This document shows positions 30,601-37,310 of a stretch of DNA of 39,767 nt, piece after piece (position 1 is the stretch's first letter; the number at the start of each line of letters is the position of its first letter). The notes below the pieces were generated by a model. It saw only the letters and a list, made by a program, of their open reading frames with translations. It was not told where the DNA came from and made no database searches. The DNA is from Nocardioides jensenii JCM 1364 = NBRC 14755 (GTDB lineage: Bacteria; Actinomycetota; Actinomycetes; Propionibacteriales; Nocardioidaceae). The translations under genes were made by a program, and so were the position numbers. Location: the NCBI RefSeq assembly GCF_001552535.1, contig NZ_BCRJ01000079.1:1-39767 (forward strand), read 5' to 3'.

Positions 30601-31655
30601 TCGTCGAGCTCGTCCCAGCTCTCCGGCAGATCGAGCAGCGTGACACCGTGCAGGCCGTCGGGCGGGATGATGTGGTTGCCGGGCGGCAGTCGACCGCCGT
30701 CGATCACCAGCAGGATGTGCGGCAGTGCCGGACCCTCGTCGGCCCCGAACCGTGGGCGTTCGGAGAGATCGGGCGGCAGCATCGAGCCGAGGTCGTCGAG
30801 CGACGTGGTGACCATGCGGCGCGGGCCGACGGCGTCACCCTGCTGTGCGCTCAGCGAGTGGGGCAGCCACTTCAACCAGTCCCACTCGGCCAGGCGGTCG
30901 TCCCCGCAGAGCACGGCGACGATGAGGTTCTCGGGGTTGTGGAACGCGGTCGCGGAGCAGATCATCGCGCGGGCCAGCCCGCGGGTCGCCGGCGCCGGCC
31001 CGGTCAGCTCGATCCGGTCGAAGGCGGCCAGGTCGACCGAGGCCGGCAGGTTCGACTGCACCCGGTGGACGGCGAGCAGCCGGTGCAGCGCGGAGGCGGC
31101 CGCGGGGTCGACCTGCTCGACGGGTCCACTCTCGGGCGGGACCAGTTCGAGTGACAGAGGCTGCGAGGAGAGGCCGTAGCGGACATGGAGGAACTGGTCG
31201 TCGGAGGGGGTGTGCTCCCAGAGTCGGGCGCGGTCCTCGGCCAGCGACGGCAGCGCGGAGGGGTCCGGGTGGTGCCAGTTCAGGGCGGCCCGCTGCTGGT
31301 CCGCGGCGTTGCGGGCCACCTCGCGGACGCCGGCCAGGTAGCGGAGGTACTCGGTGCGTGACCCGCTCAGCTTCTGCTGGCGCTGCTTGCGCTGCCGGTC
31401 GATCTGCACGAAGACGAAGCCGAGGGTGGCGAAGAGGAACATGCCGCCGGCGATCAGCCGCTTGGCGCCGCCGCCGTCACCGCTCATCGTGGCGATCACG
31501 AGAATCGCCCCGACGCTTCCCAGCATCGGGATCGCCATCGCCAGGGCGTTGCCCGCACCTTCGTGCGGCGACAGCTCCGGGGGCGCCTGGATCGCGACCT
31601 TCCCCGTGGGCGCCTGGGGCGGGTCGAGACGGTGTCCACTGCGGAGCGTCGTCAC
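27657..31655 (-). CDS. eccC: EccC, FtsK/SpoIIIE-type ATPase of type VII secretion
   Basis: A single-chain, 1332-residue EccC. Two membrane segments lie near 37-57 and 66-86, followed by a DUF-like stalk domain and three FtsK-type ATPase domains. Domain 1 has Walker A GATGSGKS (487-494) and an intact Walker B VVDEFSEM (Asp603-Glu604). Domain 2 has GGPRSGKS (844-851) but VVDGW, without the catalytic Glu. Domain 3 has GDGQSGKS (1130-1137) with VDDYD. This matches the known pattern in which the first ATPase is active and the C-terminal ones are degenerate and bind the substrate's export signal. It powers WXG100 export at the inner membrane. The start is GTG 31655 with AGGGGG about 8 nt upstream. 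It is divergent from the rest of the ESX genes. Mycobacterial EccC may be split in two; here it is fused. Confidence 0.96.
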   Translation of the reverse strand: MTTLRSGHRLDPPQAPTGKVAIQAPPELSPHEGAGNALAMAIPMLGSVGAILVIATMSGDGGGAKRLIAGGMFLFATLGFVFVQIDRQRKQRQQKLSGSRTEYLRYLAGVREVARNAADQQRAALNWHHPDPSALPSLAEDRARLWEHTPSDDQFLHVRYGLSSQPLSLELVPPESGPVEQVDPAAASALHRLLAVHRVQSNLPASVDLAAFDRIELTGPAPATRGLARAMICSATAFHNPENLIVAVLCGDDRLAEWDWLKWLPHSLSAQQGDAVGPRRMVTTSLDDLGSMLPPDLSERPRFGADEGPALPHILLVIDGGRLPPGNHIIPPDGLHGVTLLDLPESWDELDDPTRLRLDFADQPPEEGCTGGRLPVSAQRVRAEPLTGLADQMDLATAEAFARRLAPLNTVTIGAEGGTDQAGPTDFMDLLGLGDVFSFETRAAWRQRPARDRLRVPIGVADNGTPVHLDIKESAQQGMGPHGLVIGATGSGKSEFLRTLVLGMAMAHSPEQLNLVLVDFKGGATFAGMSEMPHVSAVITNLAEELTLVDRMQDALSGEMVRRQELLRGAGNFASIRDYEKARASGSHEIDLPPIPSLFIVVDEFSEMLAAKPEFIDLFVAIGRLGRSLGLHLLLASQRLEEGRLRGLESHLSYRVGLRTFSAVESRTVLGVPDAYELPAVPGLGYLKPDQSTLLRFKAAYVSGAPSGRARIRRDEGGNLRGILPFTIAEVQSLDGAEDDVEAPAPMPQQGDQDSLLDIAVQKMIGQGSPAHRVWLPPLDVPDTLDTLFGDLTEHPDLGLVSQGWRSLGGLTVPIGIVDRPREQRRDTMTVNLTGAAGHAAVVGGPRSGKSTLLRTMVTSLALTTTPQESQFFVLDFGGGTFAPLADLPHVSGIGTRSEPDVVRRIVAEVKGVVDRREAYFRNQGIDSIETYRSRRAHGRADDGYGDVFLVVDGWSTLRSDFEEIELELQTLAQRGLTFGVHLLVAAGRWADFRAALRDLFGTRLELRLGDPLDSEIDRKVAQLVPTSRPGRGLMAGKLHFLGALPRIDGSPDGESLGDGVEALVRRSAAAWRGPVGPKVRLLPARITLEKLREQAGESAARSLLLGVNEKELAPVMLDPEAEPHLLVLGDGQSGKSSLLRSIVREIVRTKSPKEAQIIAVDYRRSLLGEIPEEYNLDYLTSATQATPALKDLAAYLTNRLPGPGVTPDQLRNRSWWTGADAYVLVDDYDLVATQQGSPVHVLAPLLAQAKDTGFHLIVTRRSGGASRALYDPIIQTIRDLAMPGIMLSGNPEEGALLGNLRPTSQPPGRGRLITRDRGVEALQLAWSDPQG

Positions 31656-31700
31656 GGCGGCATCCCCCTGAGAAGGCCTGGCTGGTCTGGATCGCTGTCG

Positions 31701-31734
31701 ATCCTAGTGGCTCGGGCCCACGCCACCCGTGGGC
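31701..31734 (-). promoter_or_regulatory. eccC promoter region with a dyad
   Basis: Minus strand TAGGAT (31701-31706) is a candidate -10, about 46 nt before the eccC GTG. Just upstream, GCCCACG (31716-31722) and CGTGGGC (31728-31734) form a perfect 7-bp dyad with a 5-nt centre, in the spacer and -35 region. It is a candidate operator for the divergent ESX promoters. On the plus strand TACTACT (31776-31782) might serve eccD1, but no -35 is visible. Confidence 0.4.
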
Positions 31735-31812
31735 ATCGCCGACCGGTGACGGCACAGCGCGCGACGGTGCCGGCGTACTACTCTTCCCGGCAACAGCCGA
31801 AGGGAGTGCGTC

Positions 31813-33204
31813 GTGTCGGAAGCGGCAGTCGCGAGCACCGTTGCGCTGACGGTGCACGGGCCCTTCGGTGCCGTCGACCTCGTGGTGCCGCTGGCGGCCG
31901 CGGCAGGTGACGTCGCCCGGGAGTACGCCGTCCAGTGCCGACTCCAGCGGCTGCCCGCGCTGTTCACCACGACAGGTACGGCGCTCGCGCCCTCGACGTC
32001 GATCGCCCGGGCGGGCATCAGGTCCGGCGCGGTGCTGGTGGCGCACCTGGGCGGACCCCCGACGGTCGGTTCGGGGCCACGTGCTCTCGCTGGCGCCGAC
32101 GACCGAGCCGAACCGGGGCGCGGAGTCCCGGGCGTCGTCGCAGCGGCACTGGCCCTGGGGATCGCGGCGGTTGCCGCGACACTGGCCGCGGTCCTCGGCG
32201 CGCACGCCGGCTCCGAGAGTCAGCGCGACGCGACGCTGGCGCTCCTCGCACTGTGCGCCGCGGTCGGCGTACTGCCCATCGGCCGATTCGTCGATCAGCG
32301 GGGCATCGCCGCGCCGGCCTTCGGTGCGGCTGTCGCCTGGGTCCTGGCCTGGGATCCGTCACCCGAGACCGCGCCCCTCACCCTGGGCCTGGCCGGCCTC
32401 GGTGCTGCCGTCGTGGCCGCCGTGGCACGGGCCACCGGTGCCGGGTCGGTCGTCGTGCACACGGTCTGGATGGCGGCCGGCATCACCACGTTCCTCGTCA
32501 CCGGTGTGGGTGTCCTGGCCGGGTTCCCACCCCAGGTGGCCTGGGCGGCGCTGCTCGTGGTGGCCCTGCTCTCCACCCGTTCCGCGACCGCGTTGGCCGT
32601 CGACGTCCCCGACCGGATGCTCCTCGACATCGACCGACTCGCCGTGACCGCCTGGTCGGCGAGGGACCGACCCGTCGACGATTCAGCCGACCAGTCGGCC
32701 GCCCTGATCCGCGGTGCCGGCATCGCCGCGACGCTGGCGCGAGGGAGCCGCATCGTCGACGCGGCCTCGGTCGCGATCCTGGTCGTGACCGTGACGGCCA
32801 CCCTCCAGCTGATGGCCACGGCGACCTACGACGTCGACCGCCAGGGCGCCCAGTGCCTGGTGCTGTTCACCGGTGCCGGGCTGCTGCTCGCGGCTCGCGG
32901 TCTCCGCCACGTGACCGCGCGGATGATGTTGCGCGGTGCCGGGCTGTTCGCGTGGGCAGTGCTGGTGTGGCACCTCCTGCCGGACCTGTCCGAACGCTCC
33001 CTGGCGTACGTCGTCCTGGGCTGCCTCGGCGTGGCGGCCACCGCGGGACTGGCGGCCGTGGCGACCGGGCGAGGGTGGCGCTCGGCGAGGTGGGCCGGAC
33101 GCGCGGAGCTGGCCGAGATCATCGTCGGCGCACTCGCGATCGGGGCCTCGGTGGTGGCCAGCGGACTGTTCCGGATCATCTGGGAGATCCCTTTCAGCCG
33201 CTGA
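31813..33204 (+). CDS. EccD-like integral membrane protein of type VII secretion (paralogue 1)
   Basis: A 463-residue protein with an N-terminal ubiquitin-like domain (about 8-80; VALTVHGPFGAVDLVVPL... GAVLVAHLG) and about 11 hydrophobic segments from residue 105 to 455. This is the EccD layout. It is more divergent from the family than the second paralogue at 34078 and lacks the usual linker MADAVERD found there. EccD forms a dimeric raft that lines the ESX channel, so the two paralogues could make a heterodimer. GTG 31813 is preceded by AGGGAG at 6 nt. It is the first gene of the rightward ESX operon. Confidence 0.82.
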   Translation: MSEAAVASTVALTVHGPFGAVDLVVPLAAAAGDVAREYAVQCRLQRLPALFTTTGTALAPSTSIARAGIRSGAVLVAHLGGPPTVGSGPRALAGADDRAEPGRGVPGVVAAALALGIAAVAATLAAVLGAHAGSESQRDATLALLALCAAVGVLPIGRFVDQRGIAAPAFGAAVAWVLAWDPSPETAPLTLGLAGLGAAVVAAVARATGAGSVVVHTVWMAAGITTFLVTGVGVLAGFPPQVAWAALLVVALLSTRSATALAVDVPDRMLLDIDRLAVTAWSARDRPVDDSADQSAALIRGAGIAATLARGSRIVDAASVAILVVTVTATLQLMATATYDVDRQGAQCLVLFTGAGLLLAARGLRHVTARMMLRGAGLFAWAVLVWHLLPDLSERSLAYVVLGCLGVAATAGLAAVATGRGWRSARWAGRAELAEIIVGALAIGASVVASGLFRIIWEIPFSR

Positions 33205-33279
33205 TTCGAGCAGTGCTGAGCGTGGCCTGTGGACAACCCGAATCGCCTGTTTTCACGGGGGCGGCCGGGGCAGACCCTT

Positions 33280-33310
33280 GTCATCGGCGCCCGCACCGGG
33301 CGCCGATGAC
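33280..33310 (+). promoter_or_regulatory. Perfect 14-bp stem-loop just before the first esx gene
   Basis: A 14-bp perfect stem (33280-33293 with 33297-33310) and a 3-nt CAC loop end 1 bp before the GGAAGGA ribosome binding site of the WXG100 gene at 33324. There is no T-run after it. Candidate roles are an mRNA stabiliser or processing site separating eccD1 from the highly expressed esx genes, a partial terminator, or a translation switch. Confidence 0.65.
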
Positions 33311-33323
33311 GGAAGGAATCCCG

Positions 33324-33644
33324 ATGAGCTCACCCGGAGCCGGCTACACCACCACCGATGCCGTCCTGGCCGAAGCGGCCAGGGACGTCACCACCACCAA
33401 GAACGACCTCGAGATCATCATCCGCGACCTGCGCAGCCGCCTCGGCGAGCTGAACAGTGCCTGGCGCGGACGGGGCGGCAGCGCCTTCCAGGGCGCGATC
33501 GAGGCCTGGCAGCGCACCGCCGATCGCGTGGTCGGAGCGATGGACAACTTTCACGCCAACCTGACCGGCACCGAGGCCACCTACAGCGCGACCGAGGACA
33601 CCGTGGCCTCCGGTCTCAACCGCTACCAGGACAGCCGGCTCTGA
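33324..33644 (+). CDS. WXG100 protein (Esx), first of the pair
   Basis: A 106-residue two-helix protein. The turn carries W47-R-G49 (SAWRGRGG), with long helices on either side. The tail contains the YxxxE export motif Y87-S-A-T-E91 used by ESX systems. WXG100 proteins are folded as dimers in the cytosol and exported by EccC. ATG 33324 is selected over the in-frame ATG 33306 because GGAAGGA sits 6 nt upstream. It is 45 bp before the second WXG100 gene, as in esxB-esxA pairs. Confidence 0.93.
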   Translation: MSSPGAGYTTTDAVLAEAARDVTTTKNDLEIIIRDLRSRLGELNSAWRGRGGSAFQGAIEAWQRTADRVVGAMDNFHANLTGTEATYSATEDTVASGLNRYQDSRL

Positions 33645-33689
33645 GCCTGCATCCAGGCTGAGTCGGACCACCAGAGAAGAGGACATGAC

Positions 33690-33983
33690 ATGGGCGAGAA
33701 CATTGCAGTGGGCTACGAAGCACTCGACGGTGCCGCAACCCAGCTGAAGAACCGGGCGATCGACATCGAGGACAAGCTGAACGCCATGGAGCGGCGCATG
33801 ATCGCCCGCTCCGACCAGTGGACCGGCGACGCGTCGCTGGCGTTCAACGAGGCCCGCGCCGCCTGGGACGGCGCGATGACCGACATGAAGAACGTGCTCC
33901 AGGACATCGGCGTGACCGTCGGTCTCTCCAACCAGGAGTACCAAGCCACCGAGGCGCGCAACGCTCGACGCTTCCGCGGCTGA
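33690..33983 (+). CDS. WXG100 protein (Esx), second of the pair
   Basis: A 97-residue two-helix protein with W44-T-G46 (SDQWTGDAS) at the turn. The C-terminal motif Y84-Q-A-T-E88 is again of the YxxxE type. It starts with ATG after GAGGA at a normal distance. It presumably dimerises with the preceding Esx protein, although both carrying the export motif is unusual for a classical EsxA/EsxB heterodimer; homodimers are possible. Confidence 0.93.
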   Translation: MGENIAVGYEALDGAATQLKNRAIDIEDKLNAMERRMIARSDQWTGDASLAFNEARAAWDGAMTDMKNVLQDIGVTVGLSNQEYQATEARNARRFRG

Positions 33984-34010
33984 GTGCCGGGGCGGGCGAT
34001 CCGACGGCGG

Positions 34011-34016
34011 TAGGCT
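34011..34016 (+). promoter_or_regulatory. -10 box candidate before eccD2
   Basis: TAGGCT, about 60 nt before the eccD2 ATG. No clear -35. It would allow eccD2-eccB to be transcribed separately from the esx genes. Confidence 0.3.
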
Positions 34017-34077
34017 GCACCCGCGGCCCGTCCGCGCCTGCCGATCAGCCCGCTCCGAGCACAGAACTGGGGAGAGG

Positions 34078-35436
34078 ATGTCCCAAGCCGCGACTCCGGC
34101 CAGCACGTCCGGCCTGGTCCGGGTCACCGTTGCTTCCGGCACCCGCCGCGTCGACCTCGTGCTGCCCGGCTCCATCCCGGTCGCCGAGCTCGTGCCCGAG
34201 CTGGCGCGCAGCGTCGGCCTGCTCGACTCCGCCACGGTCTACGGCGGCTACCGCGTGGTCACCGGTGACGGACGTGAGCTGGTCAACGACGCCGGACTCA
34301 CCATGCAGGGCGTCGAGGACGGCGGGCTCCTCACCGTCGCCGCCGGTGTGGACGACGAACCACCCCGGGTCTACGACGATGTCGTCGAGGCGATGGCCGA
34401 CGCGGTCGAACGTGACCTCACACCCTGGGAGCCGGCCGCGGGGCGCCGTACCGCCCTGGCGGCTGCCGTCCTGCTCCTCGCGGTCGGCGGATTCGCGGTG
34501 CTCCTGCAACGCGGGTCCGACCTGGGCACCGTCGCCGCCTGCCTCATCGCCGCGCTCCTCGTGGTCGGCGCGATCGTGCTCAGCCACGTGCAACGTGAGC
34601 GCGAGGCGTCCGTGTGCCTGGCCTGGGTGGGCGCCGCCTACGGCGGTGTCGCCGGGCTGATGCTGGTCGAGGACTCCGTCCTGCTGGGTGCTCCGCTGGC
34701 CGCAGCCGGTCTGGGGGCGCTCCTGGCCGGTGGGGTGGCCCTGGTCGGGTTGGCCGAGGGACGCGCCCTGGTGCTCCCCGCCGTGGTCGTCGGCAGCGTC
34801 TTCGCCGCGGTCGGTGCGGTGGTCGACGCCGCCGATCTCGACCCCGCCACGGTGTTCACGATCGTGCTCACCCTGGTCGTCCTGGCCGGCGGCGTGCTGC
34901 CCTGGCTGGCACTGGGGGCCACCCGCACGCGGGTGGAGCAGCTCTACTCCACCTCCGACATCACCAACGAGCCCGCGCCGGTCGACCCCGCGATCATCCG
35001 TGAGGACGCCGTCGTCGGCCACGAGATCCTGCTCGGGGTGACCGCAGGCGTCGGGGCGTTGCTCGTGCTCTGCGCGCCGATGGCCGTCTCGACCGGCGTG
35101 GCCGGCACGCTGCTCGCCGTCGCCGCCTGCGCCGCGGTGATGCTGCGGACCCGCCAGTACCGTTCCGGCACCGAGGTCCTCGCCGGGCTGGTCGCCGGTG
35201 TCCTCGGCCTGGTCTCCACGGCCGCCTCGACCCTGCTGCTGCACCCCGACTGGCGGCCCACGGTCGCGGTGGTGCTGGCCGCCGCGTCCGCCGTACTCCT
35301 GGTCGCCACGCTGGTCCCTCGCCCCGGCTCGGTGCGCCGCGGGCGGATCGGCGACCTGACCGAGATCCTCGCGCTGCTGTCCCTGGTTCCGCTGCTGGTC
35401 CTGGCCAGCGGGCTCTTCGACCGGCTGCAAGGGTGA
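34078..35436 (+). CDS. eccD: EccD, integral membrane channel component of type VII secretion (paralogue 2)
   Basis: A 452-residue canonical EccD. The N-terminal ubiquitin-like domain (13-90; VRVTVASGTRRVDLVLPGSIPVAELVPEL) is followed by a linker DDVVEAMADAVERDLTPWEP and about 11 membrane segments from 120 to 448. Within them, a cytoplasmic loop TRTRVEQLYSTSDITNEPAPVDP is typical of the family. It forms the membrane vestibule of the ESX complex with EccB and EccC. The ATG at 34078 is preceded by GGGGAGAGG at very short spacing. It is followed 6 bp later by eccB, so the two are co-transcribed. Confidence 0.93.
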   Translation: MSQAATPASTSGLVRVTVASGTRRVDLVLPGSIPVAELVPELARSVGLLDSATVYGGYRVVTGDGRELVNDAGLTMQGVEDGGLLTVAAGVDDEPPRVYDDVVEAMADAVERDLTPWEPAAGRRTALAAAVLLLAVGGFAVLLQRGSDLGTVAACLIAALLVVGAIVLSHVQREREASVCLAWVGAAYGGVAGLMLVEDSVLLGAPLAAAGLGALLAGGVALVGLAEGRALVLPAVVVGSVFAAVGAVVDAADLDPATVFTIVLTLVVLAGGVLPWLALGATRTRVEQLYSTSDITNEPAPVDPAIIREDAVVGHEILLGVTAGVGALLVLCAPMAVSTGVAGTLLAVAACAAVMLRTRQYRSGTEVLAGLVAGVLGLVSTAASTLLLHPDWRPTVAVVLAAASAVLLVATLVPRPGSVRRGRIGDLTEILALLSLVPLLVLASGLFDRLQG

Positions 35437-35442
35437 TCGGCG

Positions 35443-36843
35443 TTGTCCTCCAAGCGTGACCTGGTCGAGGCGCACGCCTTCAGCCGGCGGCGCCTCGTCT
35501 CCGCGTTCATCAGTGGCGCTCCCGGTGGTCGTGAGGTCGAACCGGTTCGCCAGTCCCGGGTGATCCTGGCCGGGCTGGCCCTTGCCGTCCTGCTGCTGGC
35601 CGGCGCGGCCCTCGCCTCGATCCTCGGTGGTGGCCGCTCACCGTCCGACTGGCTCGAACCGGGTGTGGTCATCTCCAAGGAGGAGGGCAGCCGGTATGTC
35701 GTCCTGACCGACGACGGCGACCTGCACCCGGTCCTCAACCCGGTCTCGGCCAAGCTGCTGCTCGGTGACACCGAGCCCAAGGTGGTCAAGCAGGAGCTGA
35801 TCCGCGAGCAGCCGCTCGGTGCCCAGATCGGCATCTACGGTGCCCCCGACGGCGTCCCCGACCGCGACTCACTGCGGCCCTCCGGGTGGACCTCCTGCAC
35901 GACGTCCCAGGCCGCCAGCCACCTGCACATCGGTGACACCACCACTGCCCAGCCGCTGACGGGTGCCGGCATGGTCGTCTCGGTGCGGCTCGGCAAGGCC
36001 AAGAAGGACGTCTTCTACCTCGTCGCCCCGTCCGCCGACGCCGAGCACGGCTACCACCGCTACCTGCTGGGCACGAGTGCGCAGGCCGCGCCGCTGCGCG
36101 GCAACCTCGGTCTCGACGGGGCCCGCGAGTTCCGGGTCTCCACCCAGTGGCTCAACCTCTTCCCCGAGGCCCCCGCGCTGGCGCTGTCCAGCTTCGGGCT
36201 GCCGGCCGACTCGCCGAAGGTGACCTACGACGTGGGCGGTCGTGACCTGAGGGTCGGTCAGCTGGTCCGCAACCCCAGCTCGAAGCAGGTCTATCTGCTC
36301 GGGGAGGACCAGCCGTTGCTGCTCACCGAGTTCAGCCTGCGGGTCTACGACGCGATCGCTCCCCGTGGCCAGCCCACCGACGTCGCGGGCATCGCCGGCG
36401 AGCCGCTGACCGCGCTCGCCGACTGGCCCCGTGCCGCGCCGACGCCGCTGACCGCCGACGAGTCGTGCGCCGTGCTCGAGACCGAGAAGGGCGAGGCCGC
36501 GCGCGTGCTGCTGGCGTCGGGTCCCTCCGACGAGGAGAGCGCCGTCGACGTGCCACCCGACTCGGCCGAGGTCAGTGTCGAGCCGCCGTACGGCGCCTAC
36601 GTCAACGTCGGGCAGTTCGGCGACACCACCGGAGGGGCACCGGTGCTGATCGACATGAACGCCACCCGCTACCGCCTCGGCGGAGAGACCGGGCTGGCCG
36701 CGCGAATGTTCGGCTACGGCAGCGACGATCCGCCGACCGTGCCCGATGCCTGGACCGAGGGCTTCGACTGTGGCCCGGAGCTCTCGCAGGAGGCGGCCCG
36801 TCGGGCCCCCGACCCGCGTTCCGTGTCGCAATGCGATCGCTGA
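35443..36843 (+). CDS. eccB: EccB, type VII secretion membrane-anchored component
   Basis: A 466-residue EccB. A cytoplasmic N-terminal helix carries the signature KRDLVEAHAFSRRRLVSAFISG (3-24, in two parts). One membrane segment (40-61) leads to a large extracytoplasmic domain with R1-R4-like repeats, for example RYVVLTDDGDLHPVLNPVSAKLLLG, RPSGWTSC and GEDQPLLLTEF. EccB stacks on the EccC/EccD core and extends outside the membrane. Cys residues at Cys-Thr-Thr after SGW and near the end (DCGP) probably form a disulfide. TTG 35443 is used, 6 bp after the eccD stop. It is the last ESX gene in the window; eccE and mycP do not follow. Confidence 0.95.
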   Translation: MSSKRDLVEAHAFSRRRLVSAFISGAPGGREVEPVRQSRVILAGLALAVLLLAGAALASILGGGRSPSDWLEPGVVISKEEGSRYVVLTDDGDLHPVLNPVSAKLLLGDTEPKVVKQELIREQPLGAQIGIYGAPDGVPDRDSLRPSGWTSCTTSQAASHLHIGDTTTAQPLTGAGMVVSVRLGKAKKDVFYLVAPSADAEHGYHRYLLGTSAQAAPLRGNLGLDGAREFRVSTQWLNLFPEAPALALSSFGLPADSPKVTYDVGGRDLRVGQLVRNPSSKQVYLLGEDQPLLLTEFSLRVYDAIAPRGQPTDVAGIAGEPLTALADWPRAAPTPLTADESCAVLETEKGEAARVLLASGPSDEESAVDVPPDSAEVSVEPPYGAYVNVGQFGDTTGGAPVLIDMNATRYRLGGETGLAARMFGYGSDDPPTVPDAWTEGFDCGPELSQEAARRAPDPRSVSQCDR

Positions 36844-36964
36844 GCCCCGGCCCGCACCGCCCCTGACCGGCCCGCCCCGGGTGTGACGCTCGGTCCCCAA
36901 GACTCTTGGCACCTCGCCGGCAGGCACACAGCCAGCAGGGGCGGGGTCGTCCGGAAATCGCAGA

Positions 36965-36992
36965 ACGCCCGGACTGCGAACAGTCCGGGCGT
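36965..36992 (-). terminator. 12-bp stem terminator after tRNA-Ser(GGA)
   Basis: A perfect 12-bp stem (36965-36976 with 36981-36992). Read in the tRNA direction the loop is UUCG, an extra-stable tetraloop, and the stem is followed by TCTGCGATTTCC. It probably terminates the tRNA and can also stop read-through from eccB. Confidence 0.75.
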
Positions 36993-36997
36993 CCAGG

Positions 36998-37085
36998 TGG
37001 CGGAGGTAGAGGGATTCGAACCCTCGAGGGCGTTAACCCAACCCGCTTTCCAAGCGAGCGCCATAGGCCACTAGGCGATACCTCC
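36998..37085 (-). tRNA. tRNA-Ser(GGA)
   Basis: An 88-nt class II tRNA on the minus strand with encoded CCA (36998-37000). The acceptor is GGAGGTA/TACCTCC with discriminator G at 37001. The anticodon stem-loop CGCTTGGAAAGCG gives anticodon GGA, reading UCC and UCU. A long variable arm is present. A promoter candidate lies just upstream: minus strand TTTCTC (37117-37122), 18 nt, then TAATCT (37093-37098). Confidence 0.97.
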
Positions 37086-37155
37086 GCGGAGGAGATTACC
37101 TGTCGGGCCGGATGCGGAGAAATCCGGCTGCTCCCAGACGCGGATCGTGGCCGCT

Positions 37156-37185
37156 TTGGCCCTCACCCGGAGGCTGACCTAGACT
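37156..37185 (+). promoter_or_regulatory. Promoter of the SRP RNA gene
   Basis: TTGGCC (37156-37161), 18 nt, then TAGACT (37180-37185). Transcription would start about 37191-37193, at the 5' end of the predicted RNA. Confidence 0.5.
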
Positions 37186-37190
37186 CTCCG

Positions 37191-37283
37191 CAACCCCCCG
37201 CGTGGCGACATCTCGCTGAACTCCCCCAGGGCCGGAAGGCAGCAAGGGCAGGTGAGCTCTGTCGGGTGCGCGGGGGGCCTTTT
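37191..37283 (+). ncRNA. ffs: Signal recognition particle RNA, small bacterial (4.5S) type
   Basis: An RNA of about 90 nt with the universally conserved SRP domain IV, around AGGGCCGGAAGGCAGCAAGG (37230-37249), including the GGAA tetraloop and the asymmetric AGCA loop that bind Ffh. The ends pair: CCCCCCGCG (37194-37202) with CGCGGGGGG (37269-37277), followed by CCTTTT as a terminator tract. It lacks an Alu domain, so it is the short hairpin type. With Ffh it targets nascent membrane proteins. It lies upstream of dnaX, as the SRP RNA gene does in Bacillus. The ends are approximate by a few bases. Confidence 0.93.
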
Positions 37284-37297
37284 GCTCCCCGGCCGCA

Positions 37298-37303
37298 TAT
37301 CCT
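37298..37303 (+). promoter_or_regulatory. -10 box of leaderless lipoprotein gene
   Basis: TATCCT followed by 7 nt and the ATG at 37311. No ribosome binding site is present. Confidence 0.55.
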
Positions 37304-37310
37304 CGCGGCC

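Noticed and set aside
28710..31154. Long open frame on the plus strand opposite eccC
   Set aside because: It mirrors the conserved EccC coding sequence; low-complexity Gln/His/Val/Gly-rich translation typical of antisense frames in high-GC DNA.
27657..36843. Complete ESX locus with eccE and mycP
   Set aside because: Neither a subtilisin-type mycosin nor an EccE-like gene is present in the window; they may lie elsewhere.
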